Positions 32,561 to 64,000 of a stretch of 64,000 nucleotides of DNA are shown here, one piece after another; within the stretch, counting starts at the first letter, position 1, and the number at the start of each line of letters is the position of its first letter. Location: positions 15,230,372 through 15,294,371 of the forward strand of contig CM066915.1 of the NCBI GenBank assembly GCA_033964015.1, written 5' to 3'. The position numbers were made by a program, and so were the translations under genes. The notes under the pieces were generated by a model. The model was given only the letters and a program-made list of their open reading frames with translations, was not told where the DNA came from and did no database searches. Source of the stretch: Scolanthus callimorphus (Eukaryota; Cnidaria; Anthozoa; Actiniaria; Edwardsiidae).

Positions 32561-34344
32561 CCCCCTGGGCTCGCACTGCAGCAAACACATCGATGGCGGG
32601 GGCAGGCTATATGTTGCAGCGAATAACCGCTGGATTTAAGCGTCCGTTTCGTGGGCGCACGTAAAGAAAGTGTTATTTTATTTGTATATCATTAATTAAT
32701 TAATTAGTTTTGACCAGTTTTAATAAAATCCTTCTAAATAAAGACCTTTTTGATGGTTTGGTTCAGTTTTTTATACCAGTTTGTTGCTCAAAAGTTGCCA
32801 AAGAAGGCAGAAGTTGCCCTAGGTTGCTCGCACTACAAAAAGTTGCTGAAAACGCTAAAAGTTGCTCAAAAGTTGCCGAGCACAATCTATTTATACCTAC
32901 ATTCAACTGGTACACAGTCGTCAGCTGTCGCAACGAAAACCTAGTTGACGGCACTAGGCGAAACAGAGCAAGGACCTGATTGGCTTAAATGGCTTAACTG
33001 AGCGGGGAACAGAAAAATCCCGCAATCGAACCATGTTTGGTGTAAACAACGTTTTCATGGTCCATAAATAGGGGCATATAATAAACAATAGAAATTGGAA
33101 TATGCTATTTGCTCGGGAAACATTCGTGACCACATACCGAGAACCCTTATTACTGTTCATAACGTTTAATATGACATTTTAAGGATTTTCTCAGTGGAAT
33201 TCAAATGGGAAAAACTGCCCATTGTTTGGTGATTTGTTTGTACCGAAACTAGACCATAATGCATTACGATCCGCGACTTCCGGTGTATCTCAAAAAAGGC
33301 CTATGGACGAGACCACACCAACAAAGTGCTTTGTATGCGCGCGTAGTTGTATTACGATCCATGAAGGCATTTCTAAAGAAACGAGCGCGCCCGCGTTTAT
33401 AGCTGGAATCGTCCATTCATTACTACCCTTCGCCACCGCGCGATAGAATTTCGGCGACATTTGCCAGAAAAACACTGAATTTTGAGCGAGAACTTCCAGG
33501 CATTTGAGCGACTCGATATTTCAAAGCACCCTGCATGTTGGATCTAGTTTAGCTGCCAGGCCTGATCTATTTTGAGCATCCACAGGGAACCCGAGCGGCT
33601 CGCCCCAGTCCTCTTATAGGCATTTGGCAAAAACGACGGCTTATTTTTGATATGGCTTTATTTTTCTGCCGTTGCTTTGGAAACCAGTCACACTCCGCAA
33701 GTAGAGTTGCGACTCCCTTTAAAAAAATTGTATTTCACTTAAACACAACACTAATTGATTTTGTAACGATTACTGTCAAGCTTGCACAATCAAGTACCAT
33801 GTTTTCCCTTGATGCGGAAATCCCCAAATCAGTGATCAATCCAGTACTCCTTCGAAGGTTGACCACACTAAACAGAGTTAACGAGTAAACAGAGGGCGGC
33901 TGTTTTTAAAACATTTTTGCGCGCAAACTAGGAGTGACCTGCTGCCCCCTCCATCCCTCCCTTCACGGCATTCACGGCTCTGCAAAATATGTAGTATCGT
34001 TACACTTTTATATTTGCACACCCGTAACGAAAAGAGCTTTACTCACGCATTGTCTCAACAAAGTGTTCCTTTGTGGAGATAAGATCTCTTGCGAACAATC
34101 AAACGAGGCTAAAAACGCGCCTCTAGACATAAAGTACAGTGTTTCTGTTCGTTTCAGAAAGGTCTGTCAATGTAGTACCTGTACACCTGCTGATTAGCTG
34201 TCATTCCAACACTACCACGTACTCAATTATTGATGGGCAGACCACCTTGATACTTCCAAACACTTGCTCACATCACTAGATTATGGGCTCGTAAACCCAT
34301 CACAAATCATGTGCCTTGAGGGCTAAACACGAACCCCTATAACG
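32561..34344. other. Intergenic, nothing recognised
   Basis: Includes a short AAGTTGCC/AAGTTGCTC repeat at about 32800-32880. No gene assigned. The end of this stretch must hold the promoter of the gene starting at 34345, but no TATA box was convincing. Confidence 0.45.
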
Positions 34345-35896
34345 ATGCGCATGGTACTTGTGCTGGTGTGTTGCGCGGTGTTCAATGTAACTGAGGCAAG
34401 ACGTTTAAAAAAGGGTAAGTCAAGTTCACAACTCTCTAGGCTCGGATTCAGTGCCCCAGTTAACTGTGGATTGTTTTCCGTTTTGTGTTCACTATTCACT
34501 GCGCTCATTGGTATATTTACAACAAACGATTATTGACTAAAATGTCATTAGAGATATCATTACCAATTGATGGCTTTAGACAATAACAAATCGGGTATGG
34601 GTGGCGCATCGTGACGTCATGGAGGTAAGCCAAAATATTATATCGACAATGAAAGGGGACCCTCAAATTACTAGAACTGTTGTGATAGGTATACGAGGAT
34701 AGAAATTGACACACCCTAAAACCTTGCAATATACTACGGATCTTTTTTTAACCTCTTCTTAGTTCCGTCCACTGATGGCGGAAGGAGTAATCGAGTGTTC
34801 TCATTCAAATATATTTTGTACTGCAGGTCACTCACATCACCATAGCAACCACCACAGGCAGCTACTGACCAAGCCACTTCACATTGTACCGGGTCAACAT
34901 TACATCGACGAGAGCGCAAGCGATACACCAGTCATCGATGGACACCATGTTTCAAAAAACACGCACACGGGGGGAGGTGTGAAACGTAAGGGCTCGCACA
35001 ATAGTCAAACTGCTGGCAGGGCAAAATATCACAAACAACTTGCGGCTATTGAGAAGGATACAAAACTACTACAGAACGACCTTTTTGATTTCAAGCAGGA
35101 GCTTGGAGATGATACAGATGGACAAATGGTATCATCATCCTATTTTAGTAACACAATTCCAGGGGAATATGAAGCTGTGAAGACTGGTTTAGAAGGACAA
35201 ACAAAAACTGTGCAAGTAAAACCTGCGAACCCTTTGCAAGGCATCGAGACCTTGGATAATGGAGTTCTACAAAGGCAACCCGTGAGCGTGGCGTACCAAC
35301 CTCAAGTTCCTGTATCTACATTACAAGACCAGCGTCCCTTAGCTACCTCACTAGTACAAGGCCAAGGTGCCCAGCTGGCCGGGCAGCTGGTCGAATTACA
35401 GACTCCGGGCAATCCGCTTACCGGTCAAGCTGTAATGCTGGCTCAGTCAAATCCGCTGTCCGTTAATGGACTTCAGGCTCAGACTGGTGCTGGGCAGTTA
35501 TTAGGGGCACAGGCAGCCAGCCAAATCGGAGACAGCATTGCTGGGCAACAAGTGTATCTAGGTCCAGGTAGCGCTTTGTCTTCTCTTGGCGGAACTACTG
35601 CATACAGTGGGTTGAACCAGCAGATTGGCTCAAGTGCTGACGCAGCGAACGCTATGTCAAACTTGGCGGGAGTTCGAACAGGAATAGAGAGAGACGGTAT
35701 AGCGGGGAATAGCCAGCCAACATTCTCGCTGGATATCGACGGGCAGAAGAGTTCGTTCGTTAAAATGCCGGGTCAGCAAAGCTTGAGTTTTAAATCGGAT
35801 AACGCACAAATCACACTCTCGAAAAAAGCTAGAATATTGAAACATCAAGATACAAATACAAATCCATACTCCAAATCAAACCGCAGATTAGCTTGA
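34345..35896 (+). CDS. Secreted His-rich/Gln-rich protein of unknown function
   Basis: Two exons, 34345-34414 and 34827-35896, join G/GT into GGT and give 379 aa. The donor is AAAGG/GTAAGT and the acceptor TTTTGTACTGCAG. Residues 1-18 form a signal peptide (MVLVLVCCAVFNV, likely cut near TEA). The mature N-terminus is His-rich (HSHHHSNHHR) with basic KRK and RR sites. Then comes an acidic helical patch (AIEKDTKLLQNDLFDFKQEL) and a long Gln/Gly/Leu/Ser-rich region with loose PLxGQ and AQSNPL-like phrases. After the signal peptide there is no Cys and no Trp. I recognise no domain; a matrix, adhesive or metal-binding role would be guesswork. Open frame before the acceptor (34775-34826) is treated as intron. 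Confidence 0.75.
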
Positions 35897-36371
35897 TCCA
35901 AGAGAAAGGAGGCTCGAAATAGTTTTCATCGCGCGCCCGTTCGCTAGCGAAATTGAGCGCGTGCGCTTGCCAATATCCATCGGTTGGCGCGTGCGCAGTA
36001 GGCGCTCACTGCGCGCGCAATTATATAAAAACTTGACGGTGAAGCTTTTAGAAATCGGGATATATCTTTTTAATAGTTATCAGTTTTCAGCTGTTGTCAA
36101 TTTTTTGGCGAATTTTATCTAAAATTAAAAAAATATATTCAAGAAAAACATGTTTTGCTGACGTGTGCATGTTTCTACTGATATTTTTTATTTATAACTA
36201 CTCTTTATCGCGCTCATTATTTGCGATTTCGAGAAAAATTTACGCGGCTTTTTCGAGATATCAATTTTGAAAGTGAAAAAGTGGGGTATATTTAGGTGTC
36301 ATGCGTTGCTATGGATACTTTTATCGTCCCAAGCTGTGGTGCATTTGCACCACATACTCATCAGTATTTAA
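35897..36371. other. Gap between secreted-protein gene and MITE
   Basis: Contains GCGCGC-rich text at 35930-36025 (GCGCGCCCGTTCGCTAGCGA, then GAGCGCGTGCGC) and AT-rich sequence. No gene seen. Confidence 0.45.
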
Positions 36372-36577
36372 TAGTATAATTGCTCAAGTGATTATAAGAA
36401 TTTCCGCGCGCTGATTGGTCGAGAGGCTCGTTTTCTCTCGCTATAATCACCTACAGGTGATTATAACATTGAAAGGATTTGAAGTGCGCGCGCGAGTTTT
36501 GTTATGATCGTGAAAAAGTCCAACAAAAAACGTTTTTCTGTCTAAAAACCTAATGAATCACTTGAGCAATTATACTA
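36372..36577. mobile_element. MITE family B, copy 1
   Basis: TAGTATAATTGCTCAAGTGA at the left is mirrored by CACTTGAGCAATTATACTA at the right. The phrase TTCCGCGCGCTGATTGGTCG is shared with copy 2 at 63548-63918. Non-coding. Confidence 0.8.
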
Positions 36578-37145
36578 AAACAATTAGCTGCCTCAGGCTC
36601 CGTGATTATCGGGCAAATAGTCCCCGCGACGACGATAATCGCTAAATATCATTGTTAAATATCATCACACGGAAATCAACTGCAAACAACTTACTACTTG
36701 AAGCCTCCTTAACATGAATAGCAGCATCTCGTACCGATTGTGGTCGTTCTTCGGATCAGACGAGATGCCTTTAGTTAAGCGGTGCCATGGTTGAGTGTCA
36801 GTAAATGAATGCTATTGACTAGTACGATAAAATTCAATCATAGTTGTGTGTAGCTATGCCCACAGACACTAATGCACCCCCAATCAACAGTTTGAGATTT
36901 CAAAAAGGACAAAACACAGCTCAGTGTCTAAATAAAATTTAATGCCGTTTCTTCGACAAATATATCAATTCTTTTCCACTATTCCCTTTCACGAGCCAAT
37001 TGCGCAATGACATGCTACCGTTCTGGTGCCTATCTTCATTTTGATCACGCCTCATAGTCTACTGGCCACGTGATCACGAAACTTCATTACATAGCCTGTG
37101 CGGCATTGCCAGTTCATATCGATGACGTATGATGAGATCACGTGC

Positions 37146-58987
<21,842 letters not shown>

Positions 58988-58995
58988 AACATCAC

Positions 58996-59323
58996 CAGGG
59001 GCTCATAAATAGGGCGTCCCTCTCTAGTATTGCTCTACTGATAAGGCATTTTGACAGACCTAGTTATTTTTAGAACGGTTTTACCGCTATAGAATTGTAA
59101 AGCTTTTGTTTTACTAGCCAATCAGATTCGTTTTATTAGTAGTTTTACAGACGCCTGTCATTTGTAAGATATGCGCGTGCAAGCACTGATTTCTTGTTCT
59201 CTGCTATTGTTTTTTAAAATAAACGTGACCGCAGCGGCATAGAAACAAGAGTAAATACCAATCTAAAAATAACTAGGTCTGTCAAAACGCCTTATCAGGA
59301 ATATATATCAGAGGAACGCCCCT
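58996..59323. mobile_element. hAT-like MITE, copy 1, with 8-bp target duplication
   Basis: Starts CAGGGGCTCATAAATAGGGC and ends GAGGAACGCCCCT. AACATCAC lies on both sides (58988-58995, 59324-59331). The paralogous sequence at 59980-60005 (GCTAGAAAAACATCACCGTA) lacks the insert. ACAGACCTAGTTATTTTTA and TAAAAATAACTAGGTCTGT are mirrored inside. The right tip appears shortened relative to copy 2. Confidence 0.88.
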
Positions 59324-59374
59324 AACATCACCGTACATTCCGGAAAATAATTCTTCCCGGCGTAACTAACTATT

Positions 59375-59575
59375 TATAAAAATTGATAATCAATTTCCAA
59401 TTGATACAATTGATAGGCAACTGATATCAATTAGTAAATTGATGATCAATAGTTATCAGCAATTGATAGCCAATTGATACTCACTCAGATTTGGAACATA
59501 ATCAATTGTTATCAATTGCCAATACCAATTGATAATCAATATACTAATTGTTAATTTTTCCGAATTTACAGTGAA
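59375..59575. repeat. Cluster of ATCAATTGATA-type palindromes
   Basis: ATTGATAATCAATTT, CAATTGATA and TATCAATTG recur about ten times in 200 bp in both orientations, making self-complementary AT-rich sequence between the two duplicated 5'-flank copies. Confidence 0.8.
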
Positions 59576-59781
59576 ATAAAATCAGTAATTTTACCAAAAA
59601 AATTATATTTATTTACCAAAGTTTTATTCAAAGCTCTGGGAAGAATTTCGACCTAACTTCAACCACAGGGACACTACATTCTCGAACAGGAACAGGAATC
59701 TCGGCCAATCAGAATCGCCTTACGATTGTCTGCCGCCAGAGCCTACGACAAACAACAAACAGCGGAGTAGGCTCTGGGAAC

Positions 59782-60015
59782 GAGATTGAGGGACACTACA
59801 AAATCTGAAATCGCTGTAGATGGGAAGCTGTTGATCGGCAAATGTCCGTAAATCGAGGGAAACTACATTGCGCCGGCGACTTGCTAGCGATTTGTGACGG
59901 GTGTCGAGTTACGGCCAGACTTGAGAGGGAAAAGCCTATGTCGAATTGTCAGAAAACAAACTCTTCCAGAGATCCAAGCTAGAAAAACATCACCGTACAT
60001 TCCGGAAAAGAATTC
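59782..60015. repeat. Right copy of the SEC23 5'-flank duplication, hAT empty site
   Basis: Matches 58795-58987 and 59324-59350 with few differences and without the 328-bp insert, so it preserves the target site as it was before insertion. It lacks any SEC23 exon. Confidence 0.9.
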
Positions 60016-60433
60016 TTCCACAACCTGAAAATCCCCTCCCCAATTTCTAATGGTTCACCCCTTAGTAATAACCGGAGTATCAGGCCCTCGATGTTTTCGT
60101 CTGCGTCTAACAACACTAAGTTTTCATTTACACAACAACTTCAATTTCCAATGGCACTATTTTAATGGGAGACCAGCGTTCGCAATAAGTACATCTTTCT
60201 TCCCTTTTTAAGTCTTAAAAACTTAAAATGACTTTAAATTCCTGATCGTTTTTACAACTAGAAACGATCACCTTATGCTCTGCGAATCTTGCCGAAGAAA
60301 ATGTGTTCAGTGCAGGTCAGTAGTGGGAGTTACATCATAGTTAGTAGAGGTTACATGTACGTAACTATGGTTACATGTACGTAGTAAGTTATTGTCAAAC
60401 GAATAACGAGATAGATTACATCAAGCTGATGAA

Positions 60434-60553
60434 ACAGTGGTGTAGCGACGGGGGGCGGTCCCCAGAAAAAAAAAAACATATTATGAAAAAATCAAGAGTG
60501 GATTTTACACTCTTGAAAATATGCCATCTGCCACAAAGCTCGCTACGCCACTG
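60434..60553. mobile_element. Short CAGTGG..CCACTG inverted-repeat element
   Basis: CAGTGGTGTAGCGACGGGG is mirrored by AAGCTCGCTACGCCACTG. The tip fits hAT-type ends; a target duplication is not clear (GATGA on both sides). Confidence 0.55.
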
Positions 60554-60641
60554 GGATGACACAAATAATATAAACTTTCTACAGAAGAATTTGGAAACGC
60601 AAGAGTGTGTTAAGAGGAATTCAGGGTATTTACACTTGGAG

Positions 60642-60925
60642 CAGGCGCGGATCCAGGGGGGGGGAGGGGGGTCATCGGGTGCAAATGAACCTCCCTCTCC
60701 CAACGAACCGATTTTTTGGGGATCGGTTCGCTAAAGACCTTTTGTCATTTCAGAGTGGTTCTCCTCTTTTATGTGACCCAATGTATACCAGTATATTAAA
60801 TTCATGATGTACGTAGCAACCACGATTTCGCCTCGTGAGAGGGCCACGAACAACAGAGAAGATTTGTTGTACCCCTATTTTTTTGGCGTGGTGTCATCAG
60901 CAAAAATGACCTTGATCCGCCACTG
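60642..60925. mobile_element. CAGGCGCGGATCC element
   Basis: GCAGGCGCGGATCCAGGGGG at the left is mirrored loosely by GACCTTGATCCGCCACTG at the right; GAACCGATTTTTTGGGGATC, then GGTTCG, is self-complementary inside. The tip is shared with 61419-61552. Confidence 0.5.
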
Positions 60926-61036
60926 TGGAGGATGCAAGTGTGTGATTTTGCGAGCCGTGTCCACAGCAACCCGCGATAATTATTTGATGCCTGTGCCCCT
61001 CTGAAAACTGCAACAGGAAATATGAAGTTCTGTCGT

Positions 61037-61376
61037 CAGGGGCTCATAAGTAGGGGCGTTCCTCTGATATATATTCTTGATAAGGCGTTTTGACAGACCT
61101 AGTTATTTTTTTAATAGATTGGTATTTACTTTTGTTTCTATGCCGCTGCGGTCCCGTTTATTTAGAATAACAATAGCAGAGAACAACAAAAATCAGTGCT
61201 TGCACGTGCATATCTTGCCAATGACAAGCGTCTGATACAACGAATTTGATTGGCTAGTAAAACAAAAGCTTTACAATTTTATAGCGGTAACACCGTTCTA
61301 AAAATAACTAGGTCTGTCAAAATGCCTTATCAATAGGGCAATACTAGAGAGGGACGCCCCTATTTATGAGCCCCTG
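61037..61376. mobile_element. hAT-like MITE, copy 2
   Basis: CAGGGGCTCATAAGTAGGGG at the left is mirrored by CCCCTATTTATGAGCCCCTG at the right, so both tips are intact. The internal sequence matches copy 1 in inverted orientation. GTTCTGT occurs on both sides (offset by 2 bp on the left), a possible imperfect target duplication. Confidence 0.85.
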
Positions 61377-61418
61377 GTTCTGTGTTATAAATTGAAACTT
61401 TAAAATCTCTACTTTCAG

Positions 61419-61552
61419 GCGCGGATCCAGACCTGTTTACACCTGTTTACAGAAACAGGTCAAATTTTTGATATGTTGTTAAATCATTATTATTTTCATC
61501 TTTACTTAAAAAATACTCTCTATTTGCGAAATTTTTCTGGATCCGCGCCTGA
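61419..61552. mobile_element. 134-bp MITE with AGGCGCGGATCC tips
   Basis: CAGGCGCGGATCCAGA and TCTGGATCCGCGCCTG are near-perfect mirrors. ACTTTC on both sides suggests a target duplication. Confidence 0.7.
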
Positions 61553-62009
61553 CTTTCGACTCTACTTATAATTAATGTATGTTCCTAAAACGTATATGGC
61601 CATTGAAAAGAGATTTTACATTTTGTGTTTATGGCAAAGGAACTCTTAAAGCTTCTTAATTAGTAAAACAAACTGCAGTCGGAAAATGAACTGAAATACT
61701 ACTACCTACTGCGAGCAGTGCGTGGTTCCATAGCCCGGAGCAAACGGAAGGCTGCAAGTTCAAAAGAGATACAAAGACTTCAATTTGACCAACAACTTGC
61801 TTCCACTTGCATGGACTTTCACGATGCATACGAACTGAGCCTGGTTATAGTGGTTATAGTCATGGAGTTTGTAGGTATCATTAACACGGAATTGTGGGAA
61901 ATGTCGTTCCTTTTTGGGAGAAAATAAACATTAGCGCACTGTGTTAGAACATGAGGTGATCACGACGAAATGAGCGCGCGCACCGGAGAAAACACACTAG
62001 AGGACGGGT

Positions 62010-62210
62010 TTTTCGTATGACGAGTTTTCCGTCTGATATGAATTCAGACGATTTCCCATCAAAAATCCGTCTCGTTCCGGTTTCATACTAACATTTCCCG
62101 TCAAAAATCCGTCGCGTCCCGGTTTCACACCAAGATTTCCCGTCAAAAATCCGTCTCGTCCCCGTTTCACTAAGACGAGTTTTCCGTCCGGACGAAAAAC
62201 TAATGTTAGA
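62010..62210. repeat. About 58-bp tandem repeat with mirrored ends
   Basis: CGTCAAAAATCCGTC..TCCCGGTTTCA-type units occur three times, bounded by GACGAGTTTTCCGTC at both ends. Confidence 0.75.
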
Positions 62211-62468
62211 GTTGCCATGGAAATGTTATAAGAATCACGTAAGCCGGATTTCGAGGAATTTCAGAAGGGGGGTTAAGGGTTATATAGTCAAAATATAGGG
62301 AGCAAAAATTGCAAATTTCCTTCAGCAAATACAGTAGATGTACTATGGGAAAATCTCCATTAAATCCGCCCATCATACCTTCTTCGTACGACTATAATAT
62401 ATATACATTTATATTTTTCGATTACATCCCGTGCCTCCTCATTATGAAAACGACTAACCAGCTAACTA

Positions 62469-62828
62469 TTACTCTAGTTTGCGCATGCGAATAACTCCAC
62501 GACCTCTGACCAGTATGAGCGTCTTGTTTGGGACAAGCTGGTGAGTTATCTTGTGAATAATGAGCTCCAGCGGCGGCGCGATCTCATTCCTGCTGGTCAG
62601 CGTGACGCGGAACTTGTGTTTCTTGAAGACGAACTTGAGCGAGCTGCCGAGGTAGTCCACGCCAGTGATGGTGAATTTCCTTGTTGTGGGGGGAAGGGTT
62701 GGGTAAAAATCTAACTGGTTTTCTCTGATGCGGAAGCCACCATAACCGTACAATACAGCTTGGAGGAAACCGCCCGCGCCAGTGATGAAGTTGACTGCTC
62801 CACGGCGTTCGTTTTGTTCCGTCCAAAC
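62469..62828 (-). CDS. PGGHG: Second PGGHG-family gene, last exon (partial in window)
   Basis: The acceptor TGTTTTCACAG/GTTTGG is at 62829 and the stop TAA at 62469-62471, giving 119 residues in phase 0. It reads VWTEQNERRGAVNFITGAGG, FLQAVLYGYGGFRIRENQLD, and ends GVIRMRKLE. It equals exon 7 of the gene at 6322-26863 but lacks the hydrophobic tail. The VWTE Glu is kept. Earlier exons were not found before 64000, so they lie beyond the edge or the copy is truncated. Confidence 0.85.
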   Translation of the reverse strand, partial: VWTEQNERRGAVNFITGAGGFLQAVLYGYGGFRIRENQLDFYPTLPPTTRKFTITGVDYLGSSLKFVFKKHKFRVTLTSRNEIAPPLELIIHKITHQLVPNKTLILVRGRGVIRMRKLE

Positions 62829-62890
62829 CTGTGAAAACAAGCACAGGATCGAACCGCGAACACAGCTATCTCCGGCGTGATTGTTAAGCT

Positions 62891-63149
62891 ACGGCTAAAC
62901 TAGGACACATGTAGCGCGCAACATTTGTGTCCTGCATGTTTCCCCGAGTGGCTAAACTAGGAAACATCGCACGCGTGTGTCTCGGACACATCAAATGTTC
63001 CTTGTCTGGCGAAGAAGCATTTCTTTGTGTCCCGGCTACAAAATTTGTTGCGCGCAAAAATGTTTCTCGCGTGACTAAACTGGGAAACATGAAGGAAACA
63101 ATTGTCCGGCTACAATGTTTGCGCGCCACACATGTGTTCTAGTTTTGCC
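62891..63149. mobile_element. Inverted-repeat element upstream of the PGGHG paralogue exon
   Basis: GGCTAAACTAGGACACATGT, then AGCGCGC, is mirrored by GCGCGCCACACATGTGTTCT, then AGTTTTGCC. The phrase CTAAACTAGGAAACAT repeats inside. It lies in the intron before the last exon. Confidence 0.75.
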
Positions 63150-63268
63150 AGGGCTTTAGACTCATGTTAGTGAAAGGACGTCGATTGTACTATTGCGTAT
63201 GGGATAACGCAGTCTCTTTTACCCACTTCAATTGTCAAACGACTCGCCTCGTTAGCACGACCTTATAG

Positions 63269-63541
63269 TTACTGTGCGACTACGTCAACCGGGCCATTTT
63301 GTAAGAAGTTAGCCAATCAGAAAGCGAGTACAGAACAAAGGATCTTGACTTTCTTGATATCTCAGGCATCATAATATTCGCTTTTCTCTAAAAATTGTGA
63401 ACATATGAGCAAAAATCACTTCAAAACACTTAATTACTCATCGCCAAACGTAGTTCAGGTATTAAATTTCCTTAAAATGGTTTGAATCTCTGAATGAAAG
63501 ACTTTTTACGGGATGGCCCGGTTGACGTAGTCGCACAGTAA
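63269..63541. mobile_element. MITE family A, copy 2
   Basis: TTACTGTGCGACTACGTCAA and TTGACGTAGTCGCACAGTAA are perfect mirrors, better preserved than copy 1 at 1259-1524. Confidence 0.85.
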
Positions 63542-63547
63542 TACCTT

Positions 63548-63918
63548 TAGTATAATTACTCAAGTGGCTGTATGAAATTCCGCGCGCTGATTGGTCGAGA
63601 GTTTTGTTTACAGATGAGTGTCGAAAACTAAACGCAAAGTAAATACACTTAGCCAATAAGGTGTGGAACCCATTTGACAACAAACCAATCAGGGGACGAA
63701 GTTAGTATGTCTTGCGTTGTCGCGACAAAAGAAAACTGTATCATTTTGGTTTTTCTTCGCATTCCGTGATTGGCTTCAATAAAGACCTAAGACCTAAACC
63801 AATACGCGTAGAAAAGTCTGATTTACTTTTGACAGTCATTGAAAACATTGGGAGTGCGCGCGAGTTTTATTATGATCACGAAAAATGCGTCACAAGAGTC
63901 ACTTGAGCAATTATACTA
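63548..63918. mobile_element. MITE family B, copy 2
   Basis: TAGTATAATTACTCAAGTG at the left is mirrored by CACTTGAGCAATTATACTA at the right. Both copies share TTCCGCGCGCTGATTGGTCG and the following ACTAAAACAAT.. GGCTCCGTGAT flank, so the repeat may extend beyond the tips named here. Confidence 0.8.
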
Positions 63919-64000
63919 AAACAATGGAGTCGACAAAGGCTCCGTGATCACGTAGCTCGGCGACTATAATTTTTAAGTTGTGAGCATTCTAGACACTCGC

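Noticed and set aside
60375..60734. 119-codon + strand frame
   Set aside because: It runs through two short inverted-repeat elements with homopolymer runs; no support for a protein.
62584..62844. Alternative minus-strand frame (86 codons) over the PGGHG paralogue exon
   Set aside because: It is a shadow of the real frame. The same shadow peptide appears at 26233-26601 because the DNA is conserved.

Overview
This is a eukaryotic window, almost certainly from an early-branching animal and most likely an anthozoan cnidarian (sea anemone or coral). The host genes have many GT/AG introns and metazoan-type protein sequences, and the rest is packed with inverted-repeat DNA transposons, tRNA-derived SINEs, LINE and Penelope fragments and minisatellites. 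The taxonomic call is inference. No operons, CRISPR arrays or prokaryotic genes are visible.

Host genes, left to right. (1) 6322-26863, + strand: a seven-exon gene for a GH65 glucosidase of the PGGHG (ATHL1, collagen glucosylgalactosylhydroxylysine glucosidase) family, complete at 770 aa, with an N-terminal signal peptide and a C-terminal hydrophobic tail. (2) 34345-35896, + strand: a two-exon gene for a secreted His-rich then Gln/Gly-rich protein of unknown function, 379 aa, without Cys or Trp after the signal peptide. (3) 37146-58649, - strand: a complete 20-exon SEC23 gene (COPII coat, 771 aa); every junction was read and the phases join. (4) 62469-62828, - strand: the last exon of a second PGGHG-family gene that continues beyond the right edge.

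Everything else is repeats. The left 6.3 kb holds inverted-repeat elements and a broken Ty3/gypsy pol region. The PGGHG introns hold a LINE fragment, two PIF/Harbinger-like elements (TAA target duplications), a Penelope-like RT/GIY-YIG remnant, a 2.4 kb satellite, a small LTR element with a primer-binding site and GGGGG target duplication, a SINE, three levels of nested inverted repeats, a Tc1/mariner-like MITE and a tRNA-like sequence. Between PGGHG and the secreted-protein gene are a minisatellite made of CRE palindromes and large foldback repeats. The SEC23 introns hold several minisatellites. Two tandem duplications there cross 3' splice sites: ten extra 51-bp copies at exon 18 and one extra 46-bp copy at exon 12. 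Upstream of SEC23 a promoter-proximal segment is duplicated, and one copy contains a hAT-like insertion whose empty site survives in the other.

The host genes have separate jobs: ER-to-Golgi vesicle coat (SEC23), processing of collagen-linked sugars (PGGHG) and an unknown extracellular role. I saw no credible new multi-gene system. The strongest unexplained signal is the in-frame, stop-free amplification of the SEC23 exon 18 splice acceptor.
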